This document shows, piece after piece, positions 23,601 through 35,600 of a stretch of 64,000 nt of DNA. The notes below the pieces were generated by a model. The model was not told the origin of the DNA. It saw nothing but the letters and a program-made list of their open reading frames with translations, and ran no database searches. A program made the translations under genes and the position numbers. How positions within the stretch are numbered: the stretch's first letter is position 1; each line of letters starts with the position of its first letter. Source of the DNA: Phoronis australis (lineage: Eukaryota > Phoronida > Phoronidae); contig NMRA01000037.1 of assembly GCA_002633005.1 (NCBI GenBank), forward strand, positions 1,046,518 to 1,110,517, written 5' to 3'.

Positions 23601-26600
23601 ATTCTGAATGAATCTAACGACATAGCACATGGTTTGGTATTGGCTCTGACCGCGTTCCTCTTCGCCCAACACCAAGGCTTTGAATATTTGTATTTCCTGT
23701 AATTAAGCAATTTCATCAAGGCAAATACATCGAAGCACAAGTTCAGGGATAATTTCAGAAGTGCACACCATGTCATTGGAGCCAAAAATAATTTCATTGA
23801 CGCATTACGATCGGCCCATTTAAATTGGAAGCAAAAAAGGACAAAAAACTAACAAAGGCTTTTTATGTCTCTGTTCAGGTATACTCTTCACACTTTCTTG
23901 TAGGGTTAGGGCCAGCAACAGAAGGCTGGAACTGAGTCGACCTTTGTTTTCCTCTGTCAAATGCCCAAAACTAGCAAAACTGTAGCCAGTAATGTTGAGT
24001 GCCACCTAGGCAATATCTTGCTGATGATAACGGGACATTTCAAATCCTAATTATTTTAATAATTACAGTACTTAATGTAGGTATGGGTTTTTTATCACCA
24101 CTAAGTGAATTTGCTTTCTGTTATATGACTTCAGGCATAAAAATTTCCGTAATTATTTTAACAAGTTTTAATTACTAATCAAAGTTGTGTCAGTAAAGGG
24201 ACACCTCAGTGGAGGGCTGGAAACTACTATTAAAGACACTCTGACATATCTTCAGGAAAATGAAATATTCACTGCTTTACCTGATTCACGAGAAAAAAAT
24301 AACAAAAGAGCAAAAAATTAGCACCTTTGCAGCTTCAGCAACAGGACACAATTTCCCATTTCGGTATAGGGACACTTGCGGTCAGAGCATCATGAATACC
24401 ATATACGAATTCAACAAACAAACTTGAGTAAAGCAAAACTATTTACATCTCTCTTATTATACTTTTTAGAAATTGATGACAACAAAAAACACGTTCATTG
24501 GCAAGTTTTGAAAATAGACGCTAAGGTATAAACCATATACAAGTTCTATACAAGTTCAAACTACAGCTGCAACACTGTGTACTAAAGACATAAGCCAGTA
24601 AGAGTTCCTGCAGGCCATAATTTTTCAGTATCTAAATATCATGACACTGGCAATGGTTCTTCAAATACGTAACGCTCATGGTAATCAATATATAGAACTT
24701 TCATTTTTTGATTTTTGGCTTCAGCCAACCTACAATCACACCTGACAATGGAATGAAAACACCAACACTGTCTTTGTAGTTCCATTACTTCCTTATAAGG
24801 TGCAAACCTCAAATTCATTTGTTTCCAGAGAATTGAAATAGACACAAGTGAACGTGCACTGAAGCATTTTTTCAATTACCGTACTTAAAATCAGTTATAT
24901 TAACACTTTAGTTTTCATCATCTTTATAATTCTCAGAACTTTTTCGGTCTTTCTTTGCTTGTCATAGACACGTTTTAGTGTACTTTTACAGCAATTCAGC
25001 AAGAACTATCTTGTATCAAACCAACTCCATAGTAATCATAGACCACCATGGAGGTTCAAAGTAGAGTGAACACCTTCTCATGTATCATTCTTGTGCACAT
25101 GTTCAAGTGTCATGATGAGTTCAATGTTTCACGCTGAATTGATGGTTATTACAATAGACTTACATAAGGCTATTATTATCAAAAATTGACAGGAGCTCAA
25201 CTTAAGTCATGCCAAGGGTTATGTAAACCGAGAGATGAGTAGGTGGGAGAAAAGCTCTCAGATGGCTTCGCAAGTTCGGATGATCTCACCTTCTGCCCTC
25301 GTTATTCACCAAGAGAAGCTTTCCATTCTGCTACATATCCTAATGAGAGCTAGACTGGTCTCTAACTGACACTCTTTGGAATGGCTAGTCATGTGACCAT
25401 TTAGTCAGAATCTAATTGGCTGACATAGTAAACATGCCCTTATTAACAAAGTTGCCCCTTCCAAACAAAAAACAATTACTAAAACATTAAATTCAAATGA
25501 AAAATCCAATTGTGAAGTTTATAAAGTATTATCACTTTTTATCAACATATTTCGAAAAAAAATAAACTTTTCCACTAAAAACTTTAGCAAAGGGACATAA
25601 TTTTTACAGAGGTCTCAAATAGAGAAGTTAGAAAATCATGATTGTTGTGCGTACCATCTTTTTACAGCCCTATGGTAACAGTGACCAATAAAAATATTCA
25701 TCAAACCTTACTGTGGCCAATTACCGTCAAAATGCTCATGGTTGTCATTAGTTTTGTGGCTACTAATTAAAACTGTGAAAGTTTTTCAAGATGGCCTCCA
25801 TCAGAACTTGTAACATCTCTAAATGTATAATGCTTGCAGAACAAAAATTACAATACGAAAACACCGAGTAGATGTTAAAAATAGACACGTGCGTAATTCA
25901 AACTTAATGTACTGTTTTATTGCGATCAAGATTATCAATTCTTTTTCATTCAACAAAATATGAAAAAATAATAATTCACAGTGAAATACAAATACGAGAT
26001 AATTCACAAATACCGAATCTTTGAAGATAATTCTACCAAATCTAGAGCACAAATCTACACAATTCTGACTAATCACATCAGGTTTTCTCTCACAGGATGC
26101 CATTTAGCAAAGCAACTTTTAGAAATCCTGAGGCACTCTGGTTGGCCATATGAAAAGCTCTGGTTGGTCAAAATTTGAACTATTTAAGTCAGTTCATCTA
26201 TTGATGATGGTAAAAATCAACCCAAGGAAAGTCCTTTCTAGTAAGCACTCTACATTTTTTTTTGGTCAAATTACACAATCATGTAAGCACTGTACATTTT
26301 TTTGGTCAAATTACACAATCATTAATTGCAACAGTGAAAGTAATCACCCGACAAATAAAGCCTCTGCTTGCCACAAAGGATCTCCATAATTGGAAACATT
26401 GGCACTGTAAACAAATTACACAACAGGTGCTTACTAAAAATGAGGTTGTTATTCTTTGTGAAATCTATTTTAGTCTGCAACAACATTTTTCATTACGAGA
26501 AGGTATGTACAGTATCAAGGTATGAACAGTATCAAGAAGAGTTGTCAAAGAAACTAAGCGCTCTTGTCAAGTATCAACTTCAAAAGTGCATTCTGGAATT

Positions 26601-28240
26601 ATTTAGCTCTTAACTACTTACTGAGTCACTCTGGGGTTGAGAAACATTACCATCCATTCAATCTAGAATTTCTGCCCAATGAGCCATCAAATCAAGTCAC
26701 AGGAAATGAGCACGTGAGCAATATATGAATTTGTGATTTTAGGGCTGGCCAATCCCAATAAACTCTGGCCATTTTCTAAAGACACTAATGGTTTTGATGT
26801 TCATGTTGTTATAAGAAATAGAATCCCATCAAGGTAAGGAACAATATATGAGAGACTTCACGAGAAGAAAGGTTCAATTCGATTTCATGTTAAGTCAGCT
26901 ACTATACAGGGCCCTCAATACTTTGATTATGGGGCCGAATATCAACCCCATTTCCCCTCTGAAAAAACTTTAAAAATCATGTGAAAATACCGTCATGAGA
27001 CCCAAAAATTTCCCTAAAAAGACACAAAAATTCCTCTCGAGGTTCGAATCACTTGGGTGGTTGCTACTGATCGTCAGCAGGGGTAAAATTTCCCCTCACA
27101 CCAAAAATCTCCCTTTCAAAAGGCACAGGCTACTTTCCCCTCAAGTGAACGAGGGCCATGCAGTGAAATGGCTCACAATAACTTAAACTTGCTGAATTAG
27201 ACAGCACCATTCCCACTTGAAAGTCTTACAAACATCTCAAGCCAGTCAGGGTTTCATGCTTCTCATCTCAGTTGGGCACCAACGACATTTACAGTGCTCA
27301 AAAATCCACCAATATCAAGACTGGAATCCATGTATCTCTGATGTGTGAGCCAATTGTCCAAACTGAGTGATTTGAGACGGCATTATTCGACTGTAGACTC
27401 TGCTGTCTTTACAGACTGTTATGATCACAGGTAGGGCACTAGTCAGATATTATAATGGATCCATAGTATTTTCAGTTAAATATAATGCAAAATGTTGCAA
27501 AACGTCCGATAATTAGATCTAGAACGCTTGCCATGTGGCAATTGCTCCTAGGCTGAACGGTTTGGATGCTTAACTGTCCTGTATGTAACCCGGGTTCAAG
27601 TCTCGGTCCCGGAAAATTCTTCTACACTCTACACTGCCGCGAGGTGTACTACTGTAGACTACATTACCAGAAGCGTGTTCAACAGAGTGAGCGCCCGCTA
27701 GCGTGTACTCGCGAACACAAGGAACAGCTCCTGAACAGCTGTGAGCGCTCACTGTGCGATCCAGTATGGCGACTTTGAAGCAGATTGTGTTGAACGTCTT
27801 AGCTGATGAGCTTAACACTAACAGTCCTTCCTATGGCGTACTGAGCGATAAATATGATTAATCTTTGCCAATAATTATTAATATCGGCAGCCCCAAGACA
27901 ACAACCGTGAAGGCTTTGGCCCGACAAGAATCGAAAATTACTTCGAGGAAACTGTACCTCGCTACAGCGACCCGCAATTTAAGTCGCAGTTTCGGATGAG
28001 TCGGTCAACTTTTGAGGTTNTACTTACAGATTTGAAGTCAATGAACTGTGTGATAAGAGTGCCGTCAGATTTTATGAAATCCAGTGTGATTGTGTCGTCG
28101 TCCGTGTTGGCGACAATCTTCTCTTTTACAGTGCCTCCTTTGTTTTTGACATTAACGATTAACGTCGCGGATGTACAGTTCAGAAAATAAATTAGAAAGA
28201 ATACGGTTACAGTAATTAAGACATTTTTAGAGCCTTCCAT
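20698..28240 (-). CDS. OAF: Out at first protein homologue (OAF), complete, four exons
   Basis: Minus-strand exons: 28240-28028 (ATG), 23696-23562, 22656-22470, 20975-20698 (TAA). Lengths 213, 135, 187 and 278 sum to 271 codons including stop, i.e. 270 residues against 273 in human OAF. The N-terminus is a signal peptide (NVLITVTVFFLIYFLNCTSA), then TDDDTITLDFIKSDGTLITQ, then KALVLGEEERGQSQYQTMCY with SSDAMSKLRQ, then KNPGAVRKPEE and SPHLFNICQEA. The last exon holds the Cys-rich C-terminal domain (CSCQYEVC, GWYPCGLKFC, YRCGIKTCRKC, CLWDEV). All blocks align in order with vertebrate and insect OAF, a secreted protein; its Drosophila founder is a developmental gene, and its biochemical role is unsettled. 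A partial extra copy of exon 3 beside the N at 22732 looks allelic. Confidence 0.95.
22578..22731 (+). repeat. 154-bp duplication, left copy, ends at single N
   Basis: Near-identical to 22733-22886 and separated from it by one N at 22732. Contains the 5' part and acceptor of OAF exon 3. The left copy continues into the intact exon, so it is the one used in the gene model. Confidence 0.9.
22733..22886 (-). pseudogene. Partial duplicate of OAF exon 3 (likely allelic assembly copy)
   Basis: Repeats the acceptor and the first 79 bases of OAF exon 3 (22811-22733 on the minus strand) plus upstream intron. It stops dead at the N, with no donor. The simplest reading is an uncollapsed haplotype overlap at a contig join, not a second exon. 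Confidence 0.8.
26238..26322 (+). repeat. Tandem duplication, about 41-bp unit, in OAF intron 1
   Basis: GTAAGCACT-TACATTTTTTT followed by GGTCAAATTACACAATCAT occurs twice in direct succession with one substitution and a poly-T length change. Confidence 0.75.
26908..27162. mobile_element. Possible MITE with GGGCCCTC / GAGGGCC ends
   Basis: The stretch is bounded by GGGCCCTCAATACTTTGA and AAGTGAACGAGGGCC, weakly inverse, with an interior rich in A and CCCC blocks unlike its surroundings. Only the ends argue for an element. Confidence 0.3.
27547..27612 (+). repeat. tRNA-like sequence (SINE head or tRNA pseudogene)
   Basis: Contains a T-arm that folds well (CCGGG, loop TTCAAGT, CTCGG) with a B-box GGTTCAAGTC, preceded at about the right distance by a weak D-arm (GGCTGAACGGTTTGG). 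The acceptor stem does not close, so it is not a functional tRNA gene. Confidence 0.4.
27766..28019 (+). pseudogene. PIF/Harbinger (HARBI1-like) transposase N-terminal fragment
   Basis: A frame from ATG 27766 gives MATLKQIVLNVLADELN and stops at 27861. In another frame from 27912 the reading is GFGPTRIENYFEETVPRYSD then FKSQFRMSRSTFEV, cut by the N at 28020. The (R/Y)FxETVPxYSDxxFKxxFRMSRxTFEVL arrangement is typical of the start of HARBI1-type nucleases encoded by Harbinger transposons. The shift and stop between the two pieces and the loss of the catalytic DDE region mark a dead fragment. It sits in OAF intron 1, 8 bp from the OAF exon 1 donor across the N, so a contig misjoin is also possible. 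Confidence 0.6.
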
Positions 28241-29690
28241 AGCGAATTATGATCGAATTTCATCGACCAGGAATTTACATTCCTTTCTCAGTCCACCATT
28301 TTGAATAGCTGTATGAATAATGCCAAAACTTTTTAAGTTTTGAAGGCATCTTTGTCTAAAAACCATCTCAAAACAATGCAAAATATATGTTTTATTTGAT
28401 TTTTGTTATAAACTAACATCCTAATTTTTCGAAATTTGTTTCGTTTTAACGCCTTCTGGGAACTTGAGTGTTCTCAGAGACTATATTACTTCGGAAGTTT
28501 CCGTTCAATTCCGGAATTTTCGATTAGAGGACTCGCTGATACCCGAGGCAACATCATCACACTCATATTGTGTTGCCAGACTCTGTTTGTGCGGGACGTG
28601 CCTCTCAGATTTTGGTGCTTTTTCTCCACATAAGGGTGACTTTTCCGCCCTGTTTTACTACGGGGTAGTTGATTTTATGAGTTATTGTAATGTTAAAACA
28701 TTACTTTGCCAACAGAAATTCTGATATCCAAGAAGCTGTTTATTTAATTTTGGTAATTTCAAGAAACAATCATTTAAAGGCTCTTACAAAATGGTGACTT
28801 TCAAGTTCAAACTGCTTACAAAATGTCACTTTCTATCGTTCTAACTTTTTAAGAGTATACTAATTCCTCAACGACTTAGCCCGAAATAGAATCGAATATC
28901 CCACGGGATCCTCGGGCATGGCTAGTGCTGAGCATGAAAATGTCTACATAACCCGGTGTTATCCCAGCCGGCAAGCACGACGCAAAAATTACAAACAAAG
29001 ACCAGTAATCGGAGTCCCATGTCAGCCAACGAACAAAAACAACAAGTACAGGCGTGATTAGATTTATTTTACAAGAACATTCTTGCAATCTAAGTAAGAG
29101 TAAAACGCGTTGAATATAAAAGAAGAGATGATAGATAAAAAGTTGAGTTACTATGGTTACACAGAAAAGTTTCTGTTGTTTTCCAGCAAATAAATTGGGA
29201 TATTGAACAACACTCGTTCTGCGAAGTCCTCAACCCTTTAGTGGTGTAGTTTAATCATGCGAGATTTTTTAAAATCCCCATAAAAGTAGCTTTGACGAAA
29301 GTTCAAAAAGTGAATTATGACTGCGAATGTAATGACGTCATTGTATTATTGTTTCAGTTCAGTCTAAAACCCGACAAACTCACTATTTCATAGCCGACAG
29401 CAAGTAGGCCTACTCTGTTGATCTCGATATCACGTCACTGGTATTTTTTAGACTACATCTGTCCAATTGAATTATTCAGTTTATCAATCTTGGAAATCTG
29501 CTGTACCCGTACACTGCGGAATTACGTCTTCCTTTTTTGGCGTATTGGTGACCGTGTACAGGTTGACTCAAGCTGCAGTAGTAAAACTTTGAATTTTGCT
29601 TTCCTGCTTCCAGTGTTACCCATTTACAAATTTAGGACATATCATTGCTGAAATTTCTAACCAGAAATCTTTTGTAGGTAGTAGGGCACC
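28241..29690. promoter_or_regulatory. Head-to-head intergenic interval between OAF and gene A
   Basis: The OAF start (minus) and gene A start (plus) diverge across 1.45 kb, so both promoters should lie here. A perfect ATGACGTCA CRE sits at about 29332-29340, 350 bp upstream of the gene A ATG. TAGGCCTA occurs at 29405. Open frames at 28436-28724 show no family signature. Confidence 0.4.
29333..29340. promoter_or_regulatory. CRE palindrome upstream of gene A
   Basis: TGACGTCA within ATGACGTCAT, the full CREB/ATF palindrome, in the bidirectional interval and closer to gene A. Confidence 0.4.
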
Positions 29691-32600
29691 ATGTCTGAGC
29701 CAAATCCAACATCTGTAAGTTGCAAACGCATTGTCTTAACATGCACGGCTTGATTAAAACTAATCTGTATAAAACTATACTAAGCATTCAATTTAGATTT
29801 TTAGCAATGCTAAGAACTTCTCAACTAATTGTTACCAGAATTACTCAAATACCTTTTCCCTACGATGACATTTCTGCCTACACATTCCGTTTTGTCGTAT
29901 ACGACTTCTCATACAACTTTCGTATGCGACAGGCGGACCTCTACCTACACAACGTTAATGTAATTTACAACTTCTCAACTCTAAAATATCTCACTCTCAG
30001 TAAATGATTACACAATTTGTTTGGCCGCCAACAAATGTGCCCATAAATCGAATGGATACCGATTGGGGTCCTAATTAATTCTCCGCTTTTACATGACTAG
30101 GATAAACCAGGACTTAAAGACATCAGAAATGCAATTGGCCAAGGTGTTAAGAATGCGGCTAAAGTTACAAAAGATGTGGCGAAGCAGGTAATTACGGAAA
30201 CCTACTATTCAAAATAAGATATGCATAGCTGAAAGGTTGTCAAACCTTCGAATACCTGTGAAGCGAAGTTATTTTGGTCTCAAGGGAACCTATTTTTGGT
30301 ACTTACCATGGCAGGCCTTTTCATATAGTTCTATAAACCCTCCAGTACTGGTGTATGTGTATACGTAGACGCACGTGCTAGGACAAAGGAGTTAGTATGA
30401 TTCTCACACATGTCCAGTCATTTCTCGTCCTCCTATTCTGTTTCGGTTTAAAAGCTAAATTAGTATGCTTTATGAGCAAACAATTCACTAAAGATAACCC
30501 GTCTTTCAATTTTAGACGGCACCCACTGTTAAGAACACCATGAAAGCAGTAAGGGATTCAATAGAAAAGGTATGTGTGATGTATGATTAATAGTAAAATA
30601 AAAAACGTTGTCCACGCCTCATCTGTTTCCCTTGGTCGTGCTTTCCTAATTAGAACACATGTTGTGAGAAAAGTCCCTTATTCGGTCGCTTAATGAAGGC
30701 CTCGAGTGTTCGCTTTCTAGGAAGCCCCTGTTGTTCTGGATGCCATAAAGAAGACCGGCGTCGTCATGGCAACTGGCCTCGAGAAGGCAAGTCAGCACGC
30801 GCAGCAGTGGTGGGACGGGAAGCAGACGACTCCACTGTTGGTAAGCGACAAAGGACGGTTTCAATAGGCCGTCATTAAGCCACAAGGTTCTTGCATTGAG
30901 CTCTGCTTAACGTATTACATGTGTCCATATACCAGATATTGAAACACAAGAAGGTTTATACTCCCACAGAACGCGTTTTACGACATTTGCGCGATTTTAT
31001 TTTGACGAGTGCGAAGTCGACAGTGCACGCACGACAACGGGGCCCCAAAAATTGTTGGAAGTTCTTCAGGAAGACCCCATTTCTTCATTCCCTTGACTGC
31101 GTGTCTTTGTTTTGTGCTGATGCTGGTCACATTCCAATTGAAAGTCCCACATTTTCCGGTTCTGTTGGGTTTGGGAGCATGTTTAACTCAGCTAAATTGG
31201 ATCTCTGCTACCAGCCGTAATGAGCACCTGGACTGCAAAATATTTTCATTTTACCAATCTCATGACCTCTCGCTGAGGTCTTGTAGGACATTGACTTTGA
31301 TTTGGAATTGCAAAAATTCAGACTAATTACAAATTTTAGTGTAGACCGGTTGAGTTATGCAAAAATAATAAACAGTACGCGGCGAAAAGAACCAGGGGAA
31401 TTTCACGCGCGCTTTTGTATAAGACATATTCATGCTTTTTGCAGAACAATTTCTGCAGTAACAACGTGGTAGCCCTCAAGTCACGCAACACCGAAAAATG
31501 TGTCCAGCTGACGGTGGACGCCAACTTAAGGTTCTCACTGAGTGCATTCGGCGAGGACAGCTCAACTGCCAACAACAGTACGTCTGTATTGTCATAACTG
31601 ACCTTGAAAATATGACGAGAAAGCTGGATTTGAGAGTGCAAATAGCAAAAAGTCGCTATCCCTGGTATTCACACCTGTGCTAAAAAACTTGACAACAGTA
31701 TAAAACGAGCTTTTTAGAAAAATACGGGGGAAATTAATGACGGCAATGGTTGGTACTCTAGCGTTTGCTATGGTCCTAAAACAATGTGCTGAGGCAAAAA
31801 GCAGCGAATAATTTCATGCGACTTAAAATAAGTGATCCATTCATTGTGATTCTCAAAGTTCGAAGCATTGGTAAAACCATCCCTACATAAACACCTTTGT
31901 TGCGTGTCCCCACTCCGTTGATAGGCTCATCTGTAAAACTGTGTTCTTTTTTCTAGCTCACTGGACTGTGATAAATCTTGGAAAAAACATTGTCCGTCTC
32001 CACAACAACAACAAGTTCATATGCATATCTCAAGTTGGGGCGTGTGTTACGGAATTTGTAAGCTTTTATGTTTTGTAACCGTGAACGTTAAATCCAAAAC
32101 ACTCAGCTCTGACATAAAACCCCCCTTCTCCAGTGGAATATTTGCGTTACTAAACAAACGCTGAAGCGTTTTTTCATAACTGAAATGGCTACAACGCATA
32201 GTTCATACGTCTTGCACTGGAAAAAATAAAGACCTATCTAATATTTGTTTATTGCTCACAAGATTACGTTTTTTAAAAAAGATATGCACTGCAAGAGCGA
32301 CAGCTCATTTGATGAGTTCAGCAATCGGATCCCAAGCATTACAATGTATGGTATTATTACGTAACAAGCACTTTTGCAACCTGCCAAGTTAAGATCTAAG
32401 TATACCGTTTCACGTCGCATTTTCTCTTGTTATTTCTTTTTACTTAAATATCTTGTTGATTGTGTCTCATCTTTCCTTACCTTTTCTTGTGTTGTTAATA
32501 CAATTTTTCTCAAAACCATTAAGCCATTTGTTACACACACCATTGATTTGCATTTATTTTCGTTTCATGAGCCGAGTAATTATTGTCGCTTCAACAATGA

Positions 32601-35600
32601 TTCCAGCCTGTGGGAACTGAACCAGCCAGAGAGGCCGACCTGCGCCTAAGCGTTCAAGACAACACGTTTGTTGCCTTTGAATCTGTTCATTATCCAAACA
32701 TGAGATTGGCGTTTTCATCCGCCGACGGTGGCCTAGTAAGGGATGCTTTACGCTATGACAAAACTGCTCACTTTTCTTGCCGGATCGTGGTATGTTTTAC
32801 ATTTATTTAGAGCTCTTTTTAGCATTACTCTGGCGACTCTTTTCAAACGAAAACTTGACCCTTTCAAATAAATTGTAAGCATATCCATCGACTGCCTGAA
32901 GCACGTAGCAAAGAGTGAAAGATGCGCCACCACCTGGGCCCGGTCTCTAATCTTTGTACTCGAAACGAACTCGAAACTATTTTTGGCAATTTCTCTGCTC
33001 CTTTTCTGCGAACTTAAGATACTTGGTTATCAGACATTACAGTTTATGCATAGGAGTTTCTAGTTCAAGTTTGCCCTTGAAGACCCTTATACTCGTGCTA
33101 AAAACTCGAGTAAAAACTCGAAATTTCGAGTTCAAACTCGATCTTATTGCTTTAATCTTGGGTTTACAAACTGTGAACATAGGACATTAAATTACCTACG
33201 TAAGTTATTGTGTACTCGAGCATAGAATAAAAGACACTTATCTTGATTTCGCCCAAAAGTAGAGTAGAAAATGCCAAACCTAATTTCGAGTTCCATTTCG
33301 AGTAAAAAGATTGCAGACCGGGCCCAGGTTACTCGAGCATTTAGAGCCCTTGGGTTCCGTTACCCAAATATTTGTGCCGGTGTCTGCACTCAGAATGCGG
33401 CCCCCGGGATCTTAAAAACAGTTGAAGTTCAACTAGGTTTAGATATCCGAGGCATCGGGCAAAACTGATTAAAAATTAATACTTTGCATTTAATGAAGGA
33501 TCACGCCATGCCAAACAAATTTCATTATGGAAAGGACCTGATATAACTCAAAACGCTTGCTCAAACATTCGACGAAGGTACACGAACTACAAAGCAGTTG
33601 CAAATAAATCAGTACATTCTAACCACTAAATAGACCATGTGGAAAAACGTTCCGTAAGTTTGATGCCAGAAACTCCACAGAATTCCACCCATCTATTGCT
33701 GATGAAATGTTTGAGCAAGATTAGACATTCGATGACCATCTCAAACTAATCTGAAGCGAATAGTGGCTTCACACTGAGTACAGAACGAACCGCGACAGAT
33801 TCCGACAGAGACTTCAAAACTCGAACATTCAAGAGACAACAAAACAACTATAAATGATTCAGTGCGCACTTAGACCACTAAATGGACCATGGTAGAAAAA
33901 AGTATTTTCGCAAACTTGTTCTTAAACGGCTGAACTACTTGTATGCTGCAGCATAGCTTGATGCAAAATTGTAGTTTTGATTTTTGAAGTTCACTGTGGA
34001 AATAAGTATCAAGAACTTTCGTTTATAAGCCTAGTACATGTCAACTTAATTCTTTTGGTCTTATGTGTTTGTATTTTTTATTTGATTTCGCATATCTGAT
34101 TCTTACTGTAACGTTAATCGATATTGAAAAAGTAATCAACTAAACCCCATAGCTATAATTATAGTAATGTGACGTATTTAACGTAAAAAAGGACACAGAA
34201 ATTAANCACTGGACTGTGATAAATCTTGGAAAAAACATTGTCCGTCTCCACAACAACAACAAGTTCATATGCATATCTCAAGCTGGGGCGTGTATTACGG
34301 AATTTGTAAGCTTTTATGCTTTGTAACCGTGAACGTTAAAGCCAAAACACTCAGCTCTGATATAAAACTCCCTTCTCCAGTGGAATATTTGCGTTACTAA
34401 ACAAACGCTGAAGCGTTTTTTTTATATTTTCAAGCGTGAAAATGACTACAACACATAGTTCATGAGTGAAAATCTACGTCTTGCACTGGGCGGAAAAATT
34501 AAAGACAAACCTAATATTTGTTTATTGCTCACAAGATTACGTTTTTTTTAAAAAAAGATATTATGCACTGATGAGTTCAGCAATCGGATTCCAAGCATTG
34601 CGATGTATGGTATTATTACGTAACAAACACTTAATTTGCTTAAGTTAAGATCTAAATATACCGTTTTCACGTCTCATTTCGATCTTCTTGTTATTTCTTT
34701 TTACTTAAATATCTTGTTGATTGTGTCTCATCTTTCTTTACCTTGTCTTGTGTTGTTAATACAATTTTTCTCAAAACCATTGAGCCATTTGTTACACACG
34801 CCATTGATTTGCATTTATTTTCGTTTCATGAGCCGAGTAATTATTGTCGCTTCAACAATGATTCCAGCCTGTGGGAACAGAACCAGCCAGAGAGGCCGAC
34901 CTGCGCCTAAGCGTTCAAGACAACACGTTTGTTGCCTTTGAATCTGTTCATTATCCAAACATGAGATTGGCGTTTTCATCCGCCGACGGTGGCCTAGTAA
35001 AGGATGCTTTACGCTATGACAAAACTGCGCACTTTTCTTGCCGGATCGTGGTATGTTTTACATTTATTTAGAGCTCTTTTTAGCATTACTCTGGCGACTC
35101 TTTTCAAACGAAAACTTGACCCTTTCAAATAAATTGTAAGCATATCCATTGACTGTCTGAAGCACGTAGCAAGGAGTGAAAGATGCGCCACCATCTGGTT
35201 ACACGAGCATTTTGAGCCCTTGGGTTCCGTCACCCAAATATGTACAAAAATGTATTTGTGCCGGTGTCTGCACTCAGAATGCGGCCCCGGGATCTTAAAA
35301 AAAGTTGAGCTTCAACTCGGTGTAGATATCCGAGGCACCGGGCAAAACTGATTAAAAATTAATACTTTGCATATAATGAAGGGTCACGCCATGCCAAACA
35401 AATTTCATTCTGGAAAGGACCTGATATAACTCAAAACGCTTTCTCAAACATTCGACGAAGGTACACGAAATACAAAGCAGTTGCAAATAAATCAGTACAT
35501 TCTAACCACTAAATAGACCATGTGGGAAAAATGTTCCGTAGGTTCGATGCCAGAAACTCCACAGAATTCCACCCATCTATTGCTGATGAAATGTTTGAGC

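Noticed and set aside
27962-28240. OAF first frame extended to 27962 past the N
   Set aside because: Sequence beyond the donor at 28027 is intron and, across the N, transposase in the other direction.
31957-35050. Real tandem duplication of two trefoil exons in gene A
   Set aside because: The duplication ends exactly at a single N, copy 2 lacks the exon 6 acceptor, and the whole intronic context is duplicated at near-identity; allelic contigs explain it better.
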